This document shows positions 1 through 5,753 of a stretch of DNA of 9,936 nucleotides, in pieces. The notes beneath the pieces were generated by a model. It saw nothing but the letters and a program-made list of their open reading frames with translations. It had not been told where the DNA came from and made no database searches. A program made the position numbers and the translations under genes. Source of the DNA: Opitutales bacterium UBA7389 (lineage in GTDB: Bacteria > Verrucomicrobiota > Verrucomicrobiia > Opitutales > Opitutaceae); contig DKNL01000122.1 of assembly GCA_002474325.1 (NCBI GenBank), positions 1 to 9,936 on the forward strand. Reading direction: 5' to 3'. The stretch's first letter is position 1; the number at the start of each line of letters is the position of its first letter.

Positions 1-1617
1 GGGATGGAGGTAGGATCTTCGGTTTTTGAATATCCATCGGGAGAACAGGGAATCCTTTTGGATCCGAGCGATCACAATCTTGCCCGCCAACATCCGGGTG
101 ACTATATCGCGGGTTTAGAATCAGCCACAAGACATGCAATCGCTGAAGCGGGGCAATCGGATAACGAGTTTTCACCTAAGAAGGTTATCGGAATTGGAGT
201 GGATTCTACGGGATCGAGTCCTATCCCTGTTGATGCGTCGAATCAAGCCTTGGCAATGTTACCGGATTTTCAAGGACGATTGGCGGCCGAATGCTGGCTT
301 TGGAAAGACCATACGAGTGCAGAAGAAGCGGCGACGATTACGGAGTTGGGCCGCGAACATCGACCCCAATACCTAGCGAAGTGCGGCAATACTTATTCGT
401 CCGAGTGGTTTTGGTCGAAAATCTGGCATTGCTTGAAAGTCGATTCGGAAGTTTTCGAAGCTGCCTACAGTTGGGTGGAGCTCTGCGATTGGATTCCGGC
501 AGTCTTGGCCGGATTGACGGATCCAAAAGACGTTAAGCGAGGAGTTTGCGCAGCTGGGCATAAAGCTTTTTATGCAGATGAATGGGGTGGATTGCCGGAT
601 AAGGAATTTTTGACGATGCTGGATCCTAAACTGGCTGAGCTCCGGGATCGGTTGTACGAGAAAGCTTATGATGCCAGCGAGAAAGCGGGCGAACTTTGCC
701 CTGAATGGGCAGAACGATTAGGGCTACCGGAAGGAATCGTGATCGCGATAGGAGAATTCGATGTTCACTACGGGGCAGTAGGGGCCGGTGTCGACGAAGG
801 AACTTTGATCAAGGTCATAGGGACTTCGACATGCGATTGTGCCGTCGTGCGAGCCGATAAAGAAGTTACCGACATTCCCGGTATTTGCGGCATCGTCAAA
901 GGGGCAATTCTTCCTGGCTACTACGGTATAGAAGCTGGGCAGTCGGCAGTTGGCGATATATTCGCATGGTTTGTCAATTCCGTCTGTAAGGGAGATGCAG
1001 ATACTCACGCTTCCTTGACAGCTGAGGCTGACAAGCTCGCTCCCGGTGAATCGGGGCTACTGGCTCTCGATTGGAACAACGGCAACCGGACCATACTGGT
1101 GGATCCATTGCTCGGTGGGCTATTGCTTGGGCAGACGCTACATACCACGCAATCTGAAATATACCGAACCCTGATTGAGGCAACCGCATTTGGGGCCAGG
1201 ATGATTCTCGAGCGAATCGAAGAATATGGGGTGCCCGTAAGCCGCGTTGTGTGCGCGGGCGGGATCGCGGAAAAGAATCCGATGCTGATGCAAATTTACG
1301 CCGACATAACAGGGCGTGAAATGCTCGTTTCCGGCAGCTCGCAAACTTGCGCTCTGGGATCGGCAGTCTCAGCAGCGGTTTTAGCGGGCTCGTCGATTGG
1401 CGGTTACGATGATTTTGAAACAGCCCAGACGAAAATAACGCGATTGAAAGATGCCAGTTTCAAGCCGAATCCTGCCGCTCAAGCCACTTATAATGAGCTC
1501 TTCAAACTGTATAAGGAATTACATGACGCCTTCGGAGGAGTTTCGGAAGGGGACATGGGCGGCGTTATGAAAAAGCTTCTCTCCATCAAGGAGAGAACCC
1601 GATCGATAGACTCCTAG
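1..1617 (+). CDS. araB: Ribulokinase, 5'-partial (L-arabinose catabolism)
   Basis: This FGGY-family carbohydrate kinase phosphorylates L-ribulose to L-ribulose 5-phosphate with ATP in the cytoplasm. Aligned from memory with E. coli AraB, it shares GIGVDSTGS (about residues 63-71 counted from the ATG at 4), WKDHT (100-104), YSSEWFW (131-137), ELCDW (159-163), LCPEWAERLGLPE (231-243), FDxHxGAVGAG with the probable catalytic Asp (252-262), KVIGTSTCD (270-278), GIEAGQS (308-314) and the C-terminal AGGIAEKNP (418-426), plus a typical LHDAFG tail. The ATG at 4 is probably not the true start. The first codon, bases 1-3, is already in frame, and the homology begins at roughly E. coli residue 27, so the N-terminal strand with the first glycine-rich phosphate loop lies off the left edge. 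The kinase is followed closely by araD, as in many arabinose operons. FGGY kinases overlap in specificity, but the araD neighbour and the motif set make ribulokinase the clear choice. Confidence 0.95.
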   Translation, partial: GMEVGSSVFEYPSGEQGILLDPSDHNLARQHPGDYIAGLESATRHAIAEAGQSDNEFSPKKVIGIGVDSTGSSPIPVDASNQALAMLPDFQGRLAAECWLWKDHTSAEEAATITELGREHRPQYLAKCGNTYSSEWFWSKIWHCLKVDSEVFEAAYSWVELCDWIPAVLAGLTDPKDVKRGVCAAGHKAFYADEWGGLPDKEFLTMLDPKLAELRDRLYEKAYDASEKAGELCPEWAERLGLPEGIVIAIGEFDVHYGAVGAGVDEGTLIKVIGTSTCDCAVVRADKEVTDIPGICGIVKGAILPGYYGIEAGQSAVGDIFAWFVNSVCKGDADTHASLTAEADKLAPGESGLLALDWNNGNRTILVDPLLGGLLLGQTLHTTQSEIYRTLIEATAFGARMILERIEEYGVPVSRVVCAGGIAEKNPMLMQIYADITGREMLVSGSSQTCALGSAVSAAVLAGSSIGGYDDFETAQTKITRLKDASFKPNPAAQATYNELFKLYKELHDAFGGVSEGDMGGVMKKLLSIKERTRSIDS

Positions 1618-1643
1618 CGGGTGATCTGAAAAATCATTATTTC

Positions 1644-2384
1644 ATGAGTATATATACGTCATTGAAGGAAGAGTGCTGCGAAGCCAATAAGGAGTTGCCG
1701 AATCTGGGAATCGTCGACCTGACGTTTGGGAATGTATCCATAGTGGATCAAGACCGTGAGGCGATGGCGATTAAGCCTAGTGGCGTGGATTATGGTGTTC
1801 TTAAACCGGAGGATATCGTCGTGCTTAGGTTGGACGCGACTCTGGATAGCGAGGGAAATCTGGATCTAGAGGCGGCGAAACTCGAAGGATCTATGAGGCC
1901 GTCTTCCGATTCGCCTACGCATTTACGACTTTACCAGGCGTTTGGTGGCATCAATTCCGTAGTGCACACTCACTCTAGGAATGCCACAGCCTTCGCCCAG
2001 GCGGGAATGGCGATTCCATGTTTTGGGACAACGCATGCAGATTTTTTTTATGGCGAAGTCCCAGTGACTCGACCTATTTCAAAAGACGAAATTAAGCGTC
2101 ATTACGAATGGGAGACGGCGAATGTGATTGTAGAATTATTCGAAGACTTGAACGAGAATGAAATTAACGGGGCACTTTTCCATGGGCACGCCCCGTTCGT
2201 TTGGGGTTCTTCAGGAAAAAAGGCAGTCGAGACCGCGTTTGCTTTGGAGGTCATTGCAGAAATGGCGATTAAGACTCTGGCTTTGAATCCCGAAACAGCT
2301 CCACTCTCTCAGGCCCAGCTAAACAAGCATTATTTGAGGAAGCACGGCTCCAATGCTTACTACGGTCAGGCCAATAAAGCCTGA
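1644..2384 (+). CDS. araD: L-ribulose-5-phosphate 4-epimerase
   Basis: This 246-residue class II aldolase/epimerase converts L-ribulose 5-phosphate to D-xylulose 5-phosphate, which feeds the pentose phosphate pathway. Visible landmarks are FGNVS (28-32), IKPSGVDY (43-50), RPSSDSPTH (85-93), HTHSR (108-112), GTTHADFFYG (128-137), HGHAPF (180-185) and the C-terminal KHYLRKHGSNAYYGQ. By alignment with E. coli AraD the metal ligands are Asp89, His108, His110 and His182, and the catalytic Asp133 and C-terminal Tyr240 are present. It is about 15 residues longer than the E. coli enzyme, mostly through an insertion at about 65-81 (charged, SEGNLDLEAAKL) before the RPSSD motif; such an insertion should lie in a surface loop. 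The ATG lies 26 bases after the araB stop, so the two are presumably co-transcribed. The 26-base gap has no recognisable Shine-Dalgarno. No terminator with a T-run is seen downstream. Confidence 0.95.
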   Translation: MSIYTSLKEECCEANKELPNLGIVDLTFGNVSIVDQDREAMAIKPSGVDYGVLKPEDIVVLRLDATLDSEGNLDLEAAKLEGSMRPSSDSPTHLRLYQAFGGINSVVHTHSRNATAFAQAGMAIPCFGTTHADFFYGEVPVTRPISKDEIKRHYEWETANVIVELFEDLNENEINGALFHGHAPFVWGSSGKKAVETAFALEVIAEMAIKTLALNPETAPLSQAQLNKHYLRKHGSNAYYGQANKA

Positions 2385-2533
2385 TTCGATTGCCCACTTT
2401 AGCTGTTGAAGTGAGGAGGGGCCGACTGCATTAGTATTTACCCTCAATTACTCTTTTAGATGGTGGCCGCCTTGGTTGCCCTCAAATTAGTTGGCTTTTA
2501 CAAGGGCTATTTCGACAAGATCATTAATATGAC

Positions 2534-2959
2534 CTAGCGGCAGGTTTCGCAAACGCCGTAAAGCTCGAGTACGTGGGTGATCTCCGAATATCCTAGATCC
2601 GAGGCGAGCTTTTCCAGCTTCTTTACTTCGCATGTATCCAATTTTTCGGTCTTGTGGCACTTGCGGCAGATTATGTGATGATAATGATGCTGCTCGGCAT
2701 TAATTTCAAAGAGGCCTTTGCCCGACTCGGTGGGTATACGATTAACGATTCCCGCCTTCTCGAATGCTTCCAAATTTCGATAGACTGTGACAAGATCGAA
2801 CGAGCTAGAGCCAAGCATCTCATGGAGCTCCTCGGCGGAATAGGGCTTGGATTGATCTGCCATTAGTTGAAGCAAAGCCTTTCTCGGCTCGGTTATTCGC
2901 AGCCGTTCCTTTTTTAGGCTGCTAAGCGCCGTATCGAATCTATCTTCAGTATTGGGCAT
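2534..2959 (-). CDS. Fur-family metal-responsive transcriptional regulator
   Basis: This 141-residue protein has the standard Fur/Zur/PerR architecture. The N-terminal winged helix (about 1-82) contains RITEPRKALL, the SAEELH helix and the DNA-recognition motif DLVTVYRNLEAFEKAGIV (55-72). The C-terminal dimerisation domain holds two CxxC pairs, Cys98/Cys101 and Cys137/Cys140, for a structural zinc. Candidate regulatory-metal ligands are Glu85, the cluster HHYHH (91-95), Asp108, His129 and Glu132. Family members repress iron, zinc or peroxide-stress genes. The cluster differs from E. coli Fur (HHDH) and lacks the extra cysteine typical of several Zur proteins, so the metal cannot be assigned. 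The gene is divergent from the Deg-type protease across a shared 169-base control region and convergent with araD. Its ATG at 2959 has no Shine-Dalgarno; bases just upstream read CCTTCCTAAAA. Family membership is firm, subclass is open. Confidence 0.92.
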   Translation of the reverse strand: MPNTEDRFDTALSSLKKERLRITEPRKALLQLMADQSKPYSAEELHEMLGSSSFDLVTVYRNLEAFEKAGIVNRIPTESGKGLFEINAEQHHYHHIICRKCHKTEKLDTCEVKKLEKLASDLGYSEITHVLELYGVCETCR

Positions 2960-3128
2960 TTTTAGGAAGGTTAGAGTAACTGAACGGCAATCTCAACTTT
3001 ATAGCTTTGAGAATTTTCTTAAGGGCTATTCGATGAACAGATGGTGTTTTAGTGGCCCGACGCCATCTGTTACATTGACTTGATTGGTTCGGCGCGTTGT
3101 TGATGCATAGAGAATTAAAGACGAGCCG
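2960..3128. promoter_or_regulatory. Divergent control region between the Fur-family gene and the protease
   Basis: These 169 bases must carry the start signals for both divergent genes. On the minus strand a -10-like TATAAA lies at 2998-3003 (plus-strand TTTATA), without a convincing -35 box. On the plus strand TTGACT at 3075-3080 resembles a -35 box, but no good -10 sits 16-18 bases downstream. A short AT-rich dyad, GAGAATTTTC (3009-3018, 8 of 10 bases symmetric), is a weak candidate operator, and the large inverted repeat is listed separately. No canonical 19-bp Fur box is recognisable. Autoregulation by the Fur-family protein is plausible from layout only. Confidence 0.45.
3036..3071. repeat. 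11-bp inverted repeat in the fur-protease intergenic region
   Basis: The left arm AACAGATGGTG (3036-3046) pairs with the right arm CGCCATCTGTT (3061-3071) around a 14-base loop. Ten of eleven pairs are Watson-Crick and one is T-G. After a one-base bulge, ATG (3033-3035) can also pair with CAT (3073-3075). Neither strand has a T-run after the dyad, so it is not an ordinary intrinsic terminator. It could be an operator for a dimeric regulator or a hairpin in the 5' leader of the Fur-family transcript. Confidence 0.6.
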
Positions 3129-4256
3129 ATGATTCAGGGAAACAGCTTATTGCGATTTGTCTACACCTTTGTCGTAGCCGCCTTCGCGTTGTTCGCTATT
3201 AGCGTGATCTACAAGCACTTTTGGGGTGGCAATGGAGCATCCGAGTCGACGACTGGTTTACGAATCGTGGAGCCTTCTAATGATTTACTAGCCTACGAGC
3301 GAAACACGATAGAGGTTTTTCAAGAAACTTCCCCATCAGTTGTATTTGTACATAACCTACAAAGTCGAAGGAATTTATTCTCCTTCAATGTTACTGAGTA
3401 TCAAGCGGGATCCGGATCGGGATTTCTCTGGGATCGGTCGGGCCATATAGTGACGAATTTTCACGTCGTCCAGGGGGCAACGAGAATTGCAGTTACATTG
3501 ATCGACGGTAACACTTATGTTGCCCAGGCAATTGGGGTTGAGCCGAGAAAAGATTTAGCCGTGCTAAAAATCGATTTGCGAAGCACCAACGTTACCCCAT
3601 TCGAAGAAAAAGTGGCGAACTCCGCAGAGTTGCTCGTAGGCCAAAAGGCGATAGCGATAGGCAATCCCTACGGTTTGGACCATACGCTAACTGTGGGAAC
3701 GGTCTCTGCTCTAGGTAGAAGCATGCCATCAGTGATGGAAGGTGTCACTATTCGCGACATGATTCAAACGGATGCCCCGATCAATATTGGCAATTCTGGT
3801 GGTCCTCTCCTAGATAGCCGCGGCCAACTAATTGGGATGAATACATCGATCTTAAGGGGTTCAACCGGCATTGGCTTTGCTGTGCCCTCAAACACGATCA
3901 ATCGCATTGTGAATCAGATTATTCAATATGGTCAATCCGTTCAGTCCGGTATCGGAGTCGTCATATTCGAGGACCACATAGCGAAACGCTTTAGAGCCGA
4001 AGGCGTTCTTGTGAAACAGGTGTATGAGGGTTCGCCAGCGGATGAAGCTGGGATTCGGGGGACGACTTTCGATCAGTATGGACGCATCGTGCTGGGAGAT
4101 ATCATCGTTTCCATAGATGGCGATCGAATCGCCAACTACGATGATATGTATAATGTTTTCGATGACAAGAATCCTAGAGATACCGTGGAAGTCGTATTTC
4201 AGCAGAATGGCGAGGAAAAGACTGAACTAATAAAGGTAGTGGCCATCACCGAGTAG
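3129..4256 (+). CDS. Membrane-anchored trypsin-like serine protease with PDZ domain (Deg/HtrA family)
   Basis: This 375-residue Deg/HtrA protease degrades misfolded or specific regulatory proteins on the outer side of the cytoplasmic membrane. One hydrophobic segment at about 9-28 follows a short basic N-terminus and has no evident cleavage site, so it is probably a signal anchor. The S1 domain follows, with GSGSGFLW (94-101), catalytic His112 in TNFHVV, Asp142 in KDLAVLKI, IGNPYGL (177-183) and catalytic Ser223 in GNSGGPLL. The complete triad implies an active enzyme. A single PDZ domain covers about 275-372 and contains YGRIVLGDIIVSIDG (317-331), a form close to cyanobacterial HhoA and plant Deg1. 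One anchor plus one PDZ is the DegS/HhoA plan; DegP has two PDZ domains. It is divergent from the Fur-family gene. The start at 3129 has only a weak purine stretch upstream (AAAGACGAG). Family assignment is secure; the substrate is unknown. Confidence 0.94.
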   Translation: MIQGNSLLRFVYTFVVAAFALFAISVIYKHFWGGNGASESTTGLRIVEPSNDLLAYERNTIEVFQETSPSVVFVHNLQSRRNLFSFNVTEYQAGSGSGFLWDRSGHIVTNFHVVQGATRIAVTLIDGNTYVAQAIGVEPRKDLAVLKIDLRSTNVTPFEEKVANSAELLVGQKAIAIGNPYGLDHTLTVGTVSALGRSMPSVMEGVTIRDMIQTDAPINIGNSGGPLLDSRGQLIGMNTSILRGSTGIGFAVPSNTINRIVNQIIQYGQSVQSGIGVVIFEDHIAKRFRAEGVLVKQVYEGSPADEAGIRGTTFDQYGRIVLGDIIVSIDGDRIANYDDMYNVFDDKNPRDTVEVVFQQNGEEKTELIKVVAITE

Positions 4257-4278
4257 CCAGCCCAATGGTAAAGGTTCA

Positions 4279-4383
4279 GTGCTTTATTTGGTTCTAGGGC
4301 TCGTTGTTTTTGCCGTCTGGATGCTTTATAGCTTGGCCGACTATCGAAGAAGCCGATTACTCAATTCTTTCTGGCACCGATAG
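4279..4383 (+). CDS. Candidate 34-residue single-span membrane peptide
   Basis: A reading frame starting at GTG 4279 encodes a hydrophobic segment, LYLVLGLVVFAVWMLYSLA (residues 2-20), followed by a basic tail DYRRSRLLNSFWHR. This is the plan of a small membrane protein with its positive end in the cytoplasm. It begins 22 bases after the protease stop on the same strand. AAAGG at 4270-4274 lies four bases before the GTG and could act as a ribosome binding site. An ATG at 4265 is one base out of frame with this peptide; adding one G after it would give an ATG-started MGKGS version, so a small indel is possible. I recognise no family. The composition is convincing, but the ORF is short and could arise by chance. 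Confidence 0.4.
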   Translation: MLYLVLGLVVFAVWMLYSLADYRRSRLLNSFWHR

Positions 4384-4518
4384 ATCGGCTGGAGGTTCTG
4401 GCCCATGGCGGTATTCTATTCACCTGTGGTTGTAAACGCTTGATTGTTAGGGCTGTGCTACCGCTGCTTCACTTTATTTACTTTGGGGAAAACTGGCATG
4501 CCGCATGCCTGAATAGCT

Positions 4519-4899
4519 ATGATGTCAAAGAGCGACATACTCAAAGGATTTCAAAAGCGGGAGCATTATGGCCCCTTTGGCATCGGCATTCTTCATCTCC
4601 TAGGGGGGGTATGCATCAATTGGGATTTTGGATTTTTAGCCATTGTTCAAGTTGGCGTTACCCAGGGTATCATAAGTTGCATTTCGATCTTCCTTCCGTC
4701 AGCCTTGCCGCAGTGTCTGTATCGAACGATCAAGCAGTTCGGCTGGAACGGATCGGTTGATGTCCCGCTCGGATTCTTTTTGATAAATGGCGCTATATTC
4801 GGCACTTATTTCTTAGCGGAAACCCTGAGAATCCTACCTACTATGGGCCCGCGATTGATTGTAAGCACCTTTTCTGTAGCGCCTACACCTGCCGCCTGA
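4519..4899 (+). CDS. Unrecognised small integral membrane protein
   Basis: This 126-residue ORF begins with two adjacent ATG codons (4519 and 4522), preceded by an in-frame TGA at 4510. It has a charged N-terminus (SKSDILKGFQKREHYG, 3-18) and hydrophobic stretches at about 20-33, 38-60 and 82-101, suggesting two or three membrane spans. A short hydrophobic C-terminal region ends in SVAPTPAA. An overlapping frame (TTG 4440 to 4760) is rich in His, Ser and Trp and looks non-coding, so this frame is preferred. It lies downstream of the protease on the same strand and converges with the NTF2-like gene 39 bases later. No family or function is recognised, and no Shine-Dalgarno is visible. The C-terminus may be altered: moving to the next frame near 4870 would add another hydrophobic segment and end at 4928. 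Confidence 0.55.
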   Translation: MMSKSDILKGFQKREHYGPFGIGILHLLGGVCINWDFGFLAIVQVGVTQGIISCISIFLPSALPQCLYRTIKQFGWNGSVDVPLGFFLINGAIFGTYFLAETLRILPTMGPRLIVSTFSVAPTPAA

Positions 4900-4938
4900 C
4901 TTTGGTATTGGCGAAGCAGGAGGCTTAACGAATTTCCG

Positions 4939-5361
4939 CTACCCGGGGAACTTCGACGAGTGATGATCGAGGATCTTCCAGTCTTCGCAATCTATGGATT
5001 TTCTGAATACAAAGGAAAATCTGGCTTGTATTTTAGTGATCGGGTCAGACTCTGAAAGTCCTCCAAGTCTAAATGCGTAGGCTCCGTTCGCGAGGACTAT
5101 CGTTTTGCTGGGCTGTCGATAAAAAATATTGAGCGTTTCGATGGCCAATGAACTACGATCCAGAAAGCTGTCGAAGTAGGTTCTGATGGCGTCTCGACCG
5201 ATTTTCAGTTCGTTGGCCAGCGTTCCCCAAAGGGCTGAATCATTGCGGTCGTATAGATCGAGGACGCGGTCGATGTCACGGCTTTCCATCGCGCCGGTCC
5301 AAGCTTGGTAGAGCGTTTGAGGCTTTGTGGAATCGATTGTTTCTACGGGTTCTTTAGCCAT
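4939..5361 (-). CDS. NTF2-like / SnoaL-like domain protein (SgcJ/EcaC or CaMKII-association type)
   Basis: From the ATG at 5361 this encodes 140 residues, the usual length of a single NTF2-like cone fold. Diagnostic segments are YQAWTGAM (18-25), LYDRNDSALWGTL (36-48), GRDAIRTYFDSFL (55-67), NGAYAFRL (92-99), ARFSFVFRK (113-121) and the terminal WKILDHHSS (128-136). The ALWGTL...ARFSF...HHSS pattern is the one I associate with bacterial proteins related to the CaMKII association domain or called SgcJ/EcaC family. Members are mostly uncharacterised; the oxidoreductase label is historical. No signal peptide is visible, so it is probably cytoplasmic. The frame stays open upstream to a TTG at 5496, which would add 45 basic, family-atypical residues. 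I prefer the ATG although it has no Shine-Dalgarno. The gene stands alone, convergent with the upstream membrane ORF. Confidence 0.85.
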   Translation of the reverse strand: MAKEPVETIDSTKPQTLYQAWTGAMESRDIDRVLDLYDRNDSALWGTLANELKIGRDAIRTYFDSFLDRSSLAIETLNIFYRQPSKTIVLANGAYAFRLGGLSESDPITKIQARFSFVFRKSIDCEDWKILDHHSSKFPG

Positions 5362-5525
5362 GTATTGTTGGAGATCGTTTTTTCTGGAGGACGATTTGCC
5401 GAGGAATTCGAGCGTGTCAAGAGCCGTTGGCTCTATCAGGCGTCGAGAAAATAGATTGTTGATATCCAGCTTGCGAGACAGGAAGCGGATTTCCAACGGA
5501 ATTAACCCTTTCCGAAAAGGGGTAC

Positions 5526-5554
5526 TTTATCACTTTAAAGGACTAAAAATCCAA
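5526..5554 (-). promoter_or_regulatory. Possible promoter of the NTF2-like gene
   Basis: On the minus strand TTGGAT (plus 5549-5554) and GATAAA (plus 5526-5531) are separated by exactly 17 bases. They match the -35 and -10 consensus at three and four of six positions. Transcription would start near 5519, upstream of both the TTG (5496) and ATG (5361) starts. With the ATG start the leader would be about 160 bases and would include a small hairpin, CCCTTT/AAAGGG (5506-5521). The match is modest and could be chance. Confidence 0.25.
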
Positions 5555-5613
5555 TCCGTTCGAAAAGCAGGAAAGAACGAGGTCCTTACAATCACCTAAA
5601 GAGGTTTAGAGAC

Positions 5614-5656
5614 GACCCAGGCACGGGTCCGCGACTACAATTCATCCCGCTACAAT
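5614..5656. repeat. GC-rich palindrome with repeated ATTGTAG motif in intergenic region
   Basis: GACCC (5614-5618) and GGGTC (5625-5629) form a 5-bp perfect inverted repeat around AGGCAC. Beside it, CTACAAT occurs twice in direct orientation (5635-5641 and 5650-5656), read as ATTGTAG on the minus strand. The surrounding intergenic stretch, 5555-5753, contains no convincing gene, no tRNA and no T-run terminator. The arrangement resembles a REP-like dispersed intergenic element, but only one copy is visible here, so the repeat nature is inferred. Confidence 0.3.
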
Positions 5657-5753
5657 ACGACTTCTAAAGCCCTGAAAGTGGCTCCGGCCAATCACAACAC
5701 GACCGCTTCAAGCAGGATTGCTCCTTGATAGAAAATGCTTCGGTTTCTGTCGT

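Noticed and set aside
4..6. ATG as the start of the ribulokinase
   Set aside because: The preceding codon is in frame and homology begins at about residue 27 of E. coli AraB, so the gene is cut by the window edge rather than starting here.
2395..2413. Hairpin CACTTT/GAAGTG after araD as a terminator
   Set aside because: The stem is only six pairs with one wobble and is followed by a purine-rich stretch, not a T-run.
2502..3033. Near-identical AAGGGCTATT(T)CGA on both sides of the Fur-family gene, as target-site duplications
   Set aside because: The match is 13-14 bases with one gap; exact 10-base matches are expected by chance many times in a window of this size, and there are no terminal inverted repeats or transposase.
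4440..4760. Plus-strand frame of 106 codons overlapping the membrane ORF
   Set aside because: It starts with TTG, its composition is rich in His, Trp and Ser without any pattern, and the overlapping frame has clear membrane-protein character.
4887..4919. Stem CCTGC/GCAGG between the convergent membrane ORF and NTF2-like gene as a bidirectional terminator
   Set aside because: The stem is short and interrupted, the loop is long, and there is no T-run on either side.
5600..5660. Possible tRNA or tmRNA fragment suggested by the GGGTC-rich stretch
   Set aside because: No T-arm consensus, acceptor stem or CCA end could be folded on either strand.
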